DNA from: Candidimonas sp.
GTDB taxonomy: Bacteria; Pseudomonadota; Gammaproteobacteria; Burkholderiales; Burkholderiaceae_B
Reading direction: 5' to 3'
Assembly: GCA_004297945.1 (NCBI GenBank)
Contig: SCRC01000026.1
Location: 1-55,289 of the forward strand
DNA: 55,289 bases
Shown here: positions 7,904 to 16,354 of the stretch, one piece after another
Numbering within the stretch: the stretch's first letter is position 1
How the letters are laid out: each line of letters opens with the position of its first letter
Position numbers and translations under genes: made by a program
Notes under the pieces: generated by a model
Told to the model about the DNA's origin: nothing
Databases searched by the model: none
Seen by the model: only the letters and a program-made list of their open reading frames with translations

Positions 7904-8860
7904 ATGCAAAAAAGACTTCCCGAGCGGCCTTCGCAGGCTTTTGCGGTGATTGTCGGTGGCGGAACCATGGGCGCCGACGTGGCCGTTGTATTGCTGCGTG
8001 CCCGTTGCAAGACATTGGTGCTCGAGCCCAGGCAGGAATCGCACGACGCTATGGTTCAACGTATCGGGCTTAATCTTCAAGCCATTGGCAAGCCTGAAAA
8101 TCAGGCCCTTTTGCAAATAGAAAGTTCGATTGACGCCGTGGATTGGGCCGGCGTGGACCTGGTGGTCGAATGCGTGCCCGAAGTGCTGGAGGTCAAACGC
8201 ACGCTTTTTAAAACATTGGTTGATCGCGCGCCTGCCCAGGCTATTTTGGCGAGCAACAGTTCCAGCTTTCCGATCAGCCGGATTGCGCAAGATTTACCCA
8301 CGCGCGAGCGCATGCTGGGCCTGCATTTTTTCATGCCGGCTCATATTGTGCCTTTGGTGGAAGTGGTCATGGGGCCTGACACGGATAAAGACCGGGCGCA
8401 AGCGCTGGCCGCCTTTATGCGCCGTTGCGGTTCGGTTCCTATTCTGGTTAGAAAGGACATACCTGGATTTATTGCCAATCGTTTGCATCACGCGCTGGGC
8501 CGCGAGGCGTTTTCCCTGATTCAGGAAGGCATTGCCACGCCTGAAGATATTGATGCGGCGGTGCGCTTTGGTTTCGGCTTCCGGTATCTGGCCGCCGGGC
8601 CGATTATGCAAAAGGAGCATGCCGGGCTGGATGTGCACGCTGCAGCAGCCGCGACGATTTATCCCACGCTGTCGACTCTTTCAGGCCCGCCGCCTGTTCT
8701 GGCTGATAAGACTAAAAATGGCACGATTGGCGTGAAGTCGGGCGAGGGGTTTTACAAATGGTCGGATGAAAGTATGCGGGTCGAGAGGGCGCGCTATGAC
8801 CGAGCCTTGCGGGCGGGCCTGAACGTGCTCGCCGAAGATTTGCCAAAAATAGAGCCGTAA
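7904..8860 (+). CDS. 3-hydroxyacyl-CoA dehydrogenase family protein
   Basis: 318-aa NAD-dependent dehydrogenase lacking a hydratase domain. The Rossmann motif VGGGTMGADVA is at the N-terminus; ILASNSSSFPIS and LGLHFFMPAHIVPLVEVV hold the catalytic-His region (HFFxPA), and PGFIANRLHHALGREA opens the C-terminal dimer domain. The frame opens at 7865, but AGAAGG upstream of MQKRLPERP favours 7904. Likely acts on a 3-hydroxyacyl-CoA or 3-hydroxy acid in catabolism. It converges with the GntR gene, 17 bp away. Confidence 0.85.
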   Translation: MQKRLPERPSQAFAVIVGGGTMGADVAVVLLRARCKTLVLEPRQESHDAMVQRIGLNLQAIGKPENQALLQIESSIDAVDWAGVDLVVECVPEVLEVKRTLFKTLVDRAPAQAILASNSSSFPISRIAQDLPTRERMLGLHFFMPAHIVPLVEVVMGPDTDKDRAQALAAFMRRCGSVPILVRKDIPGFIANRLHHALGREAFSLIQEGIATPEDIDAAVRFGFGFRYLAAGPIMQKEHAGLDVHAAAAATIYPTLSTLSGPPPVLADKTKNGTIGVKSGEGFYKWSDESMRVERARYDRALRAGLNVLAEDLPKIEP

Positions 8861-8877
8861 AGATCGGGCGCCGGCTT

Positions 8878-9597
8878 TTAACCCGCTGGCGTGGAGTTGT
8901 CTTGAGTTGCCAGGAGCAATAGTACGGCGTCGCGCTTTTCCAGCAGGTGCTGGCGCAGTATCGCGGCCAAGCGCTTGCCGTCGCGCGCTTCAAGCGCCTT
9001 GAGCATTTCTTCATGCTCCTGGACGGCCTTGTCCCATTTTGCGGCGTGCAGGTTGGAGCGAAAGCGCAATGACTGCAGACGCCGATTGACCGATGTATAA
9101 GTTTGTCGTAGTGCCGAGTTGCCTGCAGCCTCGTTGATTTGATCGTGAATTTCCTGGTTCCGGCTGTAATAGCCCGATAGATCTTTCTGGGCGTGGCAGG
9201 CGAGCATAGCGTAGTGCAGCGCCTTGATTTGCGCAAGCTCCACCGGGGTGATGCGCTCGCAGGCCAATTCGCCCGAAAAGGCTTCCAGGCCGCTCATCAG
9301 CTCGAAGGTTTCGCCGATCTCTGCTTCCGACATGCGCGACACCGTGGCGCCGCGGTTTGGAACGATGTCGATCAGCCCCTCTGCCGCCAGTACCTTAAGC
9401 GCTTCGCGCAAGGGGGTACGAGAGATTCCCAGAGTTTCGCAGAGTTCGCGTTCGTTGAGTCGGGTTCCGGGCGCCAGCACCCCTTCGACAATGAAGTTGC
9501 GCAACTGCTCGACGACCGTGTCGTGCAACCTTAAGCGCAGCACTTTGGGCAGCACGGGAGCTAATGCTTGATTGTCCTTGATATTTAAATTTTGCAT
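8878..9597 (-). CDS. GntR/FadR (FCD) transcriptional regulator
   Basis: 239 aa from MQNLNIKDNQAL; the longer upstream frame (to 9705) has no family similarity. Winged-helix domain at about residues 25-90, with recognition region RELCETLGISRTPLREALK and wing NRGATVSRMS. The FCD effector domain contains helical segments with conserved Arg/His positions (ACERITPVELAQI, NQEIHDQINEAAGN, HEEMLKALEARDG). Probably senses a carboxylate. The target is not obvious; it converges on the hydroxyacyl-CoA dehydrogenase gene. A 14-bp palindrome overlaps its start codon. Confidence 0.87.
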   Translation of the reverse strand: MQNLNIKDNQALAPVLPKVLRLRLHDTVVEQLRNFIVEGVLAPGTRLNERELCETLGISRTPLREALKVLAAEGLIDIVPNRGATVSRMSEAEIGETFELMSGLEAFSGELACERITPVELAQIKALHYAMLACHAQKDLSGYYSRNQEIHDQINEAAGNSALRQTYTSVNRRLQSLRFRSNLHAAKWDKAVQEHEEMLKALEARDGKRLAAILRQHLLEKRDAVLLLLATQDNSTPAG

Positions 9598-9603
9598 GCA
9601 AAA
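9590..9603. promoter_or_regulatory. Perfect 14-bp palindrome over GntR start codon
   Basis: TTTTGCATGCAAAA spans the ATG of the GntR gene (cat at 9595-9597). Perfect short palindromes at a regulator's own start are typical autorepression sites, but this one could be chance, as part of it is coding. Confidence 0.35.
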
Positions 9604-9754
9604 GGATAGATAGGTGATTTGACGCGATTTTACTTCATCTTGGGGCGCTGAGACAAAGCAGGTAACCACTTTCCGTAATGATGAAATTTTTACTTTTCTA
9701 TCCAAATTTTCTTTTGCATAGAGCTTTGTATTTAAAATTCAAAAAATAAATCAT

Positions 9755-9973
9755 ATGGTCAAACTTGATTTCCATCCTGCCAATCGTCCTTTTTTGCAGA
9801 TCCCAGGGTCCGGTTCCGTGCCGGATCGCATATTGCGGGCCATCAGCTATCCCACGATCGACCACCGGTGCGTGGGCGGCCTTCTTGTCGACCGCTTCGG
9901 CAACTGGGATCTACCTTTGGTTGGCAGTATGACTTTAATTGAGGTGGCCGTTGTCCTGGCGTTTGTTCATTGA
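9755..9973 (+). pseudogene. Chimeric remnant: aminotransferase N-terminus joined to MFS C-terminus
   Basis: A 72-codon frame whose first ~38 residues (HPANRPFLQIPG, then PDRILRAISYPTIDHR) match the N-terminus of alanine/serine-glyoxylate aminotransferases of this bacterial group, where the sequence normally continues for ~350 more residues. From about codon 39 it switches abruptly to GGLLVDRFGNWDLPLVGS and a hydrophobic tail, resembling the last membrane segment of an MFS transporter. This reads as a large in-frame deletion fusing two genes. The short product is unlikely to be functional. The MFS assignment of the tail is the weaker half. Confidence 0.55.
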
Positions 9974-9994
9974 AGACTGCGCCGTGCCGCTCGA

Positions 9995-10648
9995 TCACTT
10001 GTTGTCGGATGATAATACCCGGCGGCGGCGCAGCGATGTCAAATGGGCTTGCATCGCCCGCGCAGCGGCCTCTTTGTCGCCGCGCACGATGGCGTCGAGA
10101 ATCGCTTGATGTTCAATTTCCGTCTGTTGTATGTCGTCGGGTATTTTCAGTTGCAAGTGCCATAGCCTTCCCGAACGTTCATGTAGCGGACGTATCACGT
10201 CGGCCAGCACCGGATTGCTCGCTGCGTCGGCGATAAGATGATGAAATTCACGATCAATCTCCATATGACGGTTGCGGTCATTTCCATCATTGATTGTCAG
10301 CGCTTCACGTAGCAATTCCTGAAGCTGCCTTATGTGTGCCGGCGTTGCCCGTTCGGCGGCGAGCGCCGCGATATTAGGTTCCAGCGCACACCGTGCTTCC
10401 AGTAAATTGAGTACTTCGTTCATGGAGTCTGGACGGATAAGCAAGCCTTTTCGGGGGACAATTTCCAGCAACCCTTCAAGCATCAGTCGATGTACGGCCT
10501 GGTGAACCGGTGTGCGCCCTATATTGAGCATCTCGCAGATGTTGGACTCATTAAGAAATTGGCCGGGACGAAACTCAAGCTGAAGTATGCGTTGCTTGAT
10601 TTGTTGATAGGCAAGGTCGGAGAGCGAAAGTTTGTTTTCATTGGTCAT
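9995..10648 (-). CDS. GntR/FadR (FCD) regulator of the adjacent catabolic operon
   Basis: 217-aa regulator: winged helix at residues ~8-75 (AYQQIKQRILQLEFRPGQFL, then SNICEMLNIGRTPVHQAVHR) and an FCD domain with REFHHLIADAASNPVLADVI and IEHQAILDAIVRGDKEAAA. It is divergent from the import/catabolic operon starting at 10786, with a 137-bp shared region, so it most likely represses that operon and responds to the substrate or an early intermediate. That role is inferred from position. Confidence 0.87.
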   Translation of the reverse strand: MTNENKLSLSDLAYQQIKQRILQLEFRPGQFLNESNICEMLNIGRTPVHQAVHRLMLEGLLEIVPRKGLLIRPDSMNEVLNLLEARCALEPNIAALAAERATPAHIRQLQELLREALTINDGNDRNRHMEIDREFHHLIADAASNPVLADVIRPLHERSGRLWHLQLKIPDDIQQTEIEHQAILDAIVRGDKEAAARAMQAHLTSLRRRRVLSSDNK

Positions 10649-10698
10649 GATTCGCTTGGCTTTTTTTTGCTTATTCCATTTCTAAATAAATCGTATTG

Positions 10699-10725
10699 AT
10701 GGCACCCACAAGGGGTGCCGCTACA
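10699..10725 (-). repeat. Dispersed hairpin (REP-like) repeat
   Basis: Inverted-orientation copy (GGCACCC-ACAAG-GGGTGCC then GCTACA) in the promoter region between the GntR gene and the ABC operon. Just upstream, 10673-10687 matches 15 bp of the terminal inverted repeat of the element at 54715-54822. Confidence 0.75.
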
Positions 10726-10785
10726 TTGCATACGTGTTAAATATCACGTAATATATCACTAAATTTTCATAAAGGAGACATAGTC

Positions 10786-11841
10786 ATGGCTAGACGAACT
10801 GCGTTTAAAAAAATGGTTGCAAGGAAGTTGGGCTGTCTGTGGGTTGTTGCTGGGATGATGAGTGCCGGGCTTTTGGCTTCAACGCCTGTTTACGCAAAGG
10901 AGGCGGCGCTGACCAATGTCACGTTGATGCTCGACTTCAACGCTCTGGGGCGTCATGCGCCCTGGTATGTGGCGCTGGCCAAGGGTTATTACAAAGATGC
11001 GGGCTTGAACGTGAAAATTGTGCCGGGCCTGGGAACGGCGCAATCGCTTCAGGCACTCGAAGCGGGCGTCTCTCAATTTTCTTTTTCCGATGCGGCCGCT
11101 TTGGTGTTGGGCCGAGCGCGTGGCGTGTCTACGGCCAAGTTCGTTGAAATGAACTATCAAAAGGCGCCGTATGCGGTGTTTTCATTGCATTCGGGTGCGA
11201 ATGTCACGAAGCTTGCGCAACTCAAGGGTCTGGAAGTTGCCAGCGGTGCCGGCAGCATGACGCCCAAGATAATTCGTGGCCTGATGAAAGAGAAGGGGCT
11301 TGATCCTGAAAGCGTCAAGTTCATTAATATCGATGGCGCCGCTCGCGGCAGCATGCTGCTTAGCGGAAAGGTACCTGCAATAGAAACCTATATTTTCGGG
11401 CAGGTCGGCATGAGTCATAACAGCAAGCCCGGCGAGTTGACGACCTTGCTTTTGGCCGATCAGGGGTTGGACATGTATTCCAATGGCCTGCTTGTCAAAG
11501 AGGCCTATATCAAGAGTCATCCAAAGGTCGTACGCGCCTTTGTCAAGGCATCCTTGATGGGTTGGCACGATGCGCTGCAAAATATGGGCGCTGCCGCCGA
11601 CATGGAAATTAAATACGTTCCTGGGCTTAATCGGGATGTGGTCATCTCGGAGTTAAAACTGGTGAAAGCTATGGCGGTGACTCCAGAGGTCAAAGCCAAA
11701 GGGTTGGGCTATATTGATTCGCAGCGCATGCAAAAAACAGTCAACTTTATTGTGAAGAATATCGGAGTGACAGGGGCGGTGCCGCCTACCGCCACGCTCT
11801 ACACCGACGATTTTTTACCCAAGCCTGCGATACTGCCGTGA
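10786..11841 (+). CDS. ABC transporter substrate-binding protein, NMT1/THI5-like
   Basis: 351-aa periplasmic binding protein of the SsuA/TauA/NMT1 type. Long signal peptide to about residue 38 (MMSAGLLASTPVYAKEA). The mature protein opens with VTLMLDFNALGRHAPWYVAL, then GYYKDAGLNVKIVPGLGT and SFSDAAALVLGRARG, the usual motif order in this family. Members bind pyrimidine precursors, sulfonates, nitriles and aromatic acids. The six catabolic genes that follow suggest an aromatic or heterocyclic ligand (inference). AAAGGAG precedes the ATG. Stop and next start overlap (GTGA). Confidence 0.87.
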   Translation: MARRTAFKKMVARKLGCLWVVAGMMSAGLLASTPVYAKEAALTNVTLMLDFNALGRHAPWYVALAKGYYKDAGLNVKIVPGLGTAQSLQALEAGVSQFSFSDAAALVLGRARGVSTAKFVEMNYQKAPYAVFSLHSGANVTKLAQLKGLEVASGAGSMTPKIIRGLMKEKGLDPESVKFINIDGAARGSMLLSGKVPAIETYIFGQVGMSHNSKPGELTTLLLADQGLDMYSNGLLVKEAYIKSHPKVVRAFVKASLMGWHDALQNMGAAADMEIKYVPGLNRDVVISELKLVKAMAVTPEVKAKGLGYIDSQRMQKTVNFIVKNIGVTGAVPPTATLYTDDFLPKPAILP

Positions 11842-12674
11842 CGGCACGTGCTTTGCGGATGGCCTCCGATATGTCGCCAGACCCTATATCTATGGCGGCT
11901 TTCGGAGTCATCGATAAAGTTGGCATGGCATATGAAAGTGGCGGCCGCAAAGCGCCTGTGGTTGCCATCGAAGAGGTGTCCTGCACGATTGCCGATGGCG
12001 AATTCGTTGCGCTGCTCGGGCCTAGCGGTTGCGGCAAGACGACGCTCTTGCGCATCGTTGCGGGTTTGGTGTCCAAGACATCGGGCACCATCCAGATACG
12101 AGGAAAGGAAGTCACGGGCCCGCAACGTGATTTCGGTTTTGTGTTTCAGTCTCTGAACCTGTTGCCATGGCGCTCGGTGCTCGATAACGTGCTTTTTCCA
12201 ATGGAAATACTCGGTCTGCGCAACGCGGCAGCGGTTGCGCGGGCCCAAGAGTTATTGGAGATGGTCGGGCTGGCCGGGCTTGGGCGGTCTCGTCCCAGCC
12301 AGCTGTCTGGCGGCATGCAGCAAAGGGTCGCCTTGTGCCGGGCGCTTATACACAAGCCTGTATTGTTGTTGATGGATGAGCCCTTTGGCGCGCTCGATGA
12401 ATTGACCCGCATGGAAATGCACGACTTGTTGCTGAACATCAGGGCGGCAACCAAAACGACCGTCCTGTTTGTCACCCATAGCGTATCCGAAGCCATTTAT
12501 TTGTCGGACCAGGTGCTTGTGTTCAGCCGGCGTCCGGGGCGGATCGTGGAGAATATAAAGGTAGATTTGCCTTATCCTCGACGAGCCCAGATTCGATACA
12601 GCGAGGCTTTCACGCAACTAGAGCGTCGCGCCAGCGAAGCCTTGGGAGTCTTTAAATGCGCAATGCCAGGCTGA
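11838..12674 (+). CDS. ABC transporter ATP-binding protein (NrtD/SsuB type)
   Basis: 278-aa cytoplasmic ATPase. Walker A GPSGCGKTTLLR, Q-loop FGFVFQSLNLLPWR, signature LSGGMQQRVALCRAL, Walker B LLLMDEPFGALDE and H-loop VTHSVSEAI are all intact. GTG start at 11838 overlaps the stop of the binding-protein gene; an internal ATG at 11859 is possible. It energises the permease encoded next (19-bp overlap). Confidence 0.88.
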   Translation: MTARALRMASDMSPDPISMAAFGVIDKVGMAYESGGRKAPVVAIEEVSCTIADGEFVALLGPSGCGKTTLLRIVAGLVSKTSGTIQIRGKEVTGPQRDFGFVFQSLNLLPWRSVLDNVLFPMEILGLRNAAAVARAQELLEMVGLAGLGRSRPSQLSGGMQQRVALCRALIHKPVLLLMDEPFGALDELTRMEMHDLLLNIRAATKTTVLFVTHSVSEAIYLSDQVLVFSRRPGRIVENIKVDLPYPRRAQIRYSEAFTQLERRASEALGVFKCAMPG

Positions 12675-13429
12675 CGCGTTATCTGTATCCGCTTGCTGGA
12701 GCCATATTTCTCTTGCTCGCCTGGGAAGTCTATGTGGTGGGTTTTGGCGTGCCGGTCATCGTCCTTCCTCGTCCGATGCAAGTTCTGGATGCGCTCGTCT
12801 CCGAGCGCGCCGTCCTGTTCGCCCAAGGCTGGGTTACCTTGAAGGAATGCGTCTACGGATTTGGCCTGGCGTTTATCGTCGGGATTCCAATAGCGGTTGC
12901 CATTGCTACTTCACGTACGCTCAATCAGATGTTTTACCCGATTCTGATCGCGATGCAGTCGGTTCCGAAAGTAGCGTTGGCGCCGATTGTTCTGGTGTGG
13001 CTGGGGATAGGGATCGAATCGAAGCTGGCGATTGTGTGGCTGGTGGCTTTCTTCCCTATCGTGGTCGATACGGCGGCGGGTCTGCGCACTACCCCTCGCG
13101 AGTTGCTGGAATTGGCCCAATCGTTGCAGGCGAGCCGCTTTCAAATTTTCACCAAAATTCAGTTTCCGGCCGCATTGCCGTTTGTTGTCTCCGGGTCGAA
13201 GGTGGCCATAACGCTTGCGGTGATTGGGGCCGTTATTGCCGAGTTTGTAGGATCAAGCGAAGGCCTTGGAAACCTGCTGCTGGCCGCCAACTCGCAGCTA
13301 AACACCCCGCTGGCGTTCGCGGCGCTTTTTTCCTTGGCCGCCCTGGGCATTGCCCTGTATGGCGTGGTTGTCTTGGCGGAACACCTGCTCAAGCCGTGGC
13401 TACCTGCAAATACCGGGCATAGACCATAG
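12656..13429 (+). CDS. ABC transporter permease (NrtB/SsuC type)
   Basis: 257-aa inner-membrane permease with about six hydrophobic segments. Opens with RYLYPLAGAIFLLLAWEVYV; the cytoplasmic coupling region is around ARELLELAQSLQASRFQIF-like sequence (TTPRELLELAQSLQASRFQI) followed by KIQFPAALPFVVSGSKVA, matching the EAA loop of binding-protein-dependent permeases. Third component of the NMT1-type importer; presumably works as a homodimer. Confidence 0.88.
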   Translation: MRNARLTRYLYPLAGAIFLLLAWEVYVVGFGVPVIVLPRPMQVLDALVSERAVLFAQGWVTLKECVYGFGLAFIVGIPIAVAIATSRTLNQMFYPILIAMQSVPKVALAPIVLVWLGIGIESKLAIVWLVAFFPIVVDTAAGLRTTPRELLELAQSLQASRFQIFTKIQFPAALPFVVSGSKVAITLAVIGAVIAEFVGSSEGLGNLLLAANSQLNTPLAFAALFSLAALGIALYGVVVLAEHLLKPWLPANTGHRP

Positions 13430-13472
13430 TGGTGGATGAGATATTTACAATTTTTATTGATGGACACGCATT

Positions 13473-13895
13473 ATGACTACATCAGACAACACGCCATCGT
13501 CGACTCTTGGGCATGCGCCCGATCTGAGCGAAATTCTGATTCAAAGCGAAGACATGCCATGGCGTGAAAAATCGCTTAAAGGCGTTTCGGAAAAAATGAT
13601 GTGGCGCGATCCGGCAACGGAAGCATCCATTGCCTTGATTCGATTTGAAAAAGGCGCCGGCATCCCGCAGTTGCATTCACACGCGTCCAATCAGTCGATG
13701 TTCTGCCTCAAAGGCAGGTATGAGTATACGGCGACGGGTGTTGTCCTGACGCCGGGCTGTTTCTACCTTAATCCGAAAGGCAATGTGCACGGCCCGACCA
13801 TCGCCCACGAAGAAACTGTGGTGCTGGAAATGTACGATGGCCCGCATTATCCGCAAATGCCGTCGTGGTACACCGATGAACGCGATGCCCATTGA
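13473..13895 (+). CDS. Cupin-domain protein
   Basis: 140-aa single-domain cupin. Motif 1 is PQLHSHASNQSMFCLKGRYE (two His of an HxH metal site) and motif 2 GCFYLNPKGNVHGPTIAHEE (further His). Such proteins can be dioxygenases (2,4-dihydroxyacetophenone dioxygenase-like), isomerases or ligand sensors. Its position inside a ring-cleavage operon suggests a catalytic or substrate-handling role, which cannot be fixed from sequence. Overlaps the next gene by 20 bp. Confidence 0.75.
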   Translation: MTTSDNTPSSTLGHAPDLSEILIQSEDMPWREKSLKGVSEKMMWRDPATEASIALIRFEKGAGIPQLHSHASNQSMFCLKGRYEYTATGVVLTPGCFYLNPKGNVHGPTIAHEETVVLEMYDGPHYPQMPSWYTDERDAH

Positions 13896-14991
13896 AAGCC
13901 CGGATGTGAGCGACGTGAAAGATTTGACTGATCGGGTCCTTGCCAATACGGGCGCGTTGCGCCGCTTCATGGCGGCGCTATTTCGCGCTGCCGGCCTGCC
14001 TGAGGCCTCATCGAATCTGGTTGCGCAGGCGCTGGTCGACGCCGACTGCCAGGGCCGTGCGTCGCACGGTGTAATGTTGGCGCCCATGTATCTTGATCGG
14101 TTGCGTGAGGGTTCGGTTTCCACGTTGTCGCAAGCGGACATTGTCAGCGACACGGGAAGCGTGATCGTCCTGGATGCGCACAACGCGCTGGGCCAGATAA
14201 GCGCGGATCAGGCCGTCAAGCTGCTGGGTGAACGTGCCCCCGCTCACGGCCTGGCATCGGTTGCGGTTCGAAACGCTTTTCATTTTGGAGCGGCCGGACA
14301 CTGGGCGAGTCAGTTGGCCGACCTCGGTCTGATCGGTATTGTCATGTCCAATACGCGACCTTTGATGCCTGCGCCAGGCGGCGCGGAGAGCGTCGTGGGC
14401 AACAATCCGGTGTCGATTGCGATGCCGTCTGCCACCCCCATTCCCATCGTATTGGACATGGCCACCAGCGCCAGCGCCATGGGCACGATACGTTTAGCCG
14501 AAGCGGCTGGCCATGACATTCCGCCTGGTTGGGCGACCGATTCGAACGGGTTGGGCACCACCGATCCGGCGCAGGCAATTAAAGGCATGCTATTGCCTGC
14601 GGCGGGTCCCAAGGGGTTCGGTCTTGCGTTTATGATTGATCTGTTTTGCGGCGGTCTTTCTGGAGGCGCCATCGGCGATGGCGTGCGGGCGCTTTACTCT
14701 AATGCCGCCGTGCCTTATGGTTGCGCTCATTTATTCATTGCCATAGACGTTGCCCGGTTTTTACCTTTGGCAGAGTTTTCGGCCCGGGCGAGTGAATTCG
14801 CCGAGCGTGTGCGGTCATCGGCCAGAGCTGCGGGCACAGAGCGTTTGTTCAGCCCGGGAGAGATGGAGTGGTCGGCGGCCGAGCGTCATAAGGACGCCTG
14901 TCCGCTTGATTCCGGCACCGCACATAGCTTGCACGTGCTTGCGGCGCAATGGCAAGTTGATGCTACCGATATATTTACAGCTATCAGATAA
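13876..14991 (+). CDS. Malate/L-lactate dehydrogenase (Ldh_2) family oxidoreductase
   Basis: 371 aa from MNAMPIESPDVSD. NAD(P)-dependent Ldh_2 fold with family signatures QGRASHGVMLAPMYLDRLREG, VAVRNAFHFGAAGHWASQLA, GNNPVSIAMP, LDMATSASAMGTIRLA and GPKGFGLAFMIDLFCGGLSGG. Family members reduce 2-oxo acids or cyclic imines (delta1-piperideine/pyrroline-2-carboxylate) or oxidise ureidoglycolate and sulfolactate. With RidA and FAH-fold neighbours, a 2-oxo acid or imine intermediate is plausible. The longer frame to 13783 reads through the cupin gene and is discarded. Confidence 0.82.
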   Translation: MNAMPIESPDVSDVKDLTDRVLANTGALRRFMAALFRAAGLPEASSNLVAQALVDADCQGRASHGVMLAPMYLDRLREGSVSTLSQADIVSDTGSVIVLDAHNALGQISADQAVKLLGERAPAHGLASVAVRNAFHFGAAGHWASQLADLGLIGIVMSNTRPLMPAPGGAESVVGNNPVSIAMPSATPIPIVLDMATSASAMGTIRLAEAAGHDIPPGWATDSNGLGTTDPAQAIKGMLLPAAGPKGFGLAFMIDLFCGGLSGGAIGDGVRALYSNAAVPYGCAHLFIAIDVARFLPLAEFSARASEFAERVRSSARAAGTERLFSPGEMEWSAAERHKDACPLDSGTAHSLHVLAAQWQVDATDIFTAIR

Positions 14992-15000
14992 GGAGTTTTT

Positions 15001-15402
15001 ATGCCCAAGCAGCAAATCAATACGGGTGCGTTACGCGCGCCCATGGGGCATTTTTCGCAAGCGACGACAATAGAGGCACAAGGAAAGCTGGTGTTTATTT
15101 CCGGCATGACCGCACGGCGCCCAGACGGTTCCATCGCCGGTATCGGCGACATTGAGGCGCAGACCCGTCAGGTATGTGAAAACCTCAAAAGCGCGGTGGA
15201 AACGGCTGGCGGCACGCTGGCCGATATCTGTCGCGTAGACGTATACGTGCGCAACATAGAAAATTTCGAAACGATACACAAAGTTCGTCGTGAGTATTTT
15301 CAGGCGCCGCTTCCAGCGTCCACGATGGTTGAGGTCTCTAAAATGGTGTCTCCCGATTATTTGATCGAGATTAGCGCCATCGCCGTTTTGCCCAACGCGT
15401 AA
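15001..15402 (+). CDS. RidA/YjgF family protein
   Basis: 133-aa trimer-forming RidA-type protein: APMGHFSQATTIEAQGKLVF, SGMTARRPDG, NLKSAVETAGGTLADICRVD and ASTMVEVSKMVSPDYLIEI. The arginine that binds carboxylates in RidA enzymes is not evident at the canonical near-C-terminal site (KMVSPDYLIEI), so this may be one of the non-canonical Rid groups. In 2-aminophenol and 3-hydroxyanthranilate pathways a RidA-like protein deaminates 2-aminomuconate. A similar role fits here (inference). AAGGAG precedes the ATG. Confidence 0.8.
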   Translation: MPKQQINTGALRAPMGHFSQATTIEAQGKLVFISGMTARRPDGSIAGIGDIEAQTRQVCENLKSAVETAGGTLADICRVDVYVRNIENFETIHKVRREYFQAPLPASTMVEVSKMVSPDYLIEISAIAVLPNA

Positions 15403-15419
15403 TTGAGAAGTAAAGGCTT

Positions 15420-16334
15420 ATGACCAAGATGCGATTTGCAACAGTGAGATATCAGTCGCTCGACTGGGTCGGTGTCGTGGGCGACGCCGAAGTAACATTG
15501 TTGCCTCAAAAAGAGGGCGGTTTGGTCGGATTGATCGAGGGTGGTGATGCCGCTCTGGACTGCGTCGCGCAGAGGGTTGCCAAGGGCCTGGATCGTGTTG
15601 TTCCAGTGGCCGATGTGCAGTTTTTGCCGCCAATCAATCGTTTTCGCCGCGATGTCCTTTGCACTGGCTGGAATTACTGGGATCACTTTACCGAAAGCAT
15701 AGGCAAGCGCGAGGGGCAGGAGGTTCCACGCCCGAACGCGCCTACTTTTTTTACTAAGGCACCCGATGTCGTGATTGGCCCTCAGGAGGACATCGCCTAC
15801 GACGCGCGTGTTTCGTCCAAATGGGATTACGAAGCTGAAGTGGTGGTCGTTATCGGTAAGAAGGGTCGCAGCATTTCGGCGGCGCGCGCCATGGATTATG
15901 TCTGGGGCTATTGCCTGGCCAATGATATTTCGCAGCGTGATTTGCAGCGCCGGCATGGCGGCCAATGGCTTAAAGGGAAAAGCCTGGATGGCACCATGCC
16001 GCTAGGGCCGTGGATCGTCCTCGCGCGAGATATTGATGTGACCGAGGTTCGTTTGCAATGCATTTTGAATGGTCAGGTATTGCAAGATGCACTGGTCAAG
16101 CAAATGGTCTTTTCCGTTCCCGACCTGATTGCCGAGCTATCGTTGGGTATGACCTTGTATCCTGGCGACATTTTACTCACCGGCACGCCAAGCGGTATCG
16201 GAAATGCGCGCGAGCCACAACTGTTTCTGAAAGCCGGCGATGTCGTGATTGTGCGTGGCGAGGGCTTGGGCGAATTGCGCAACTGTTTGAAGGACGTTGA
16301 TCTTTATGGCGAATCTTCCGTTAATCTGGGGTGA
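15420..16334 (+). CDS. Fumarylacetoacetate hydrolase (FAH) family protein
   Basis: 304 aa. The N-terminal lid domain (~1-70) precedes a FAH-fold core with GWNYWDHFTES, the metal-ligand segment KWDYEAEVVVVIGKKGR, ANDISQRDLQRRHGGQWLKG, SLDGTMPLGPWIV and the C-terminal signature LTGTPSGIG. Family reactions are C-C hydrolysis, decarboxylation of 4-oxalocrotonate-type acids, or 2-oxopent-4-enoate hydration, all downstream of meta ring cleavage. That fits the extradiol dioxygenase encoded next (21-bp gap). Confidence 0.87.
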   Translation: MTKMRFATVRYQSLDWVGVVGDAEVTLLPQKEGGLVGLIEGGDAALDCVAQRVAKGLDRVVPVADVQFLPPINRFRRDVLCTGWNYWDHFTESIGKREGQEVPRPNAPTFFTKAPDVVIGPQEDIAYDARVSSKWDYEAEVVVVIGKKGRSISAARAMDYVWGYCLANDISQRDLQRRHGGQWLKGKSLDGTMPLGPWIVLARDIDVTEVRLQCILNGQVLQDALVKQMVFSVPDLIAELSLGMTLYPGDILLTGTPSGIGNAREPQLFLKAGDVVIVRGEGLGELRNCLKDVDLYGESSVNLG

Positions 16335-16354
16335 GGCGAAATAGGTGTAATGAC

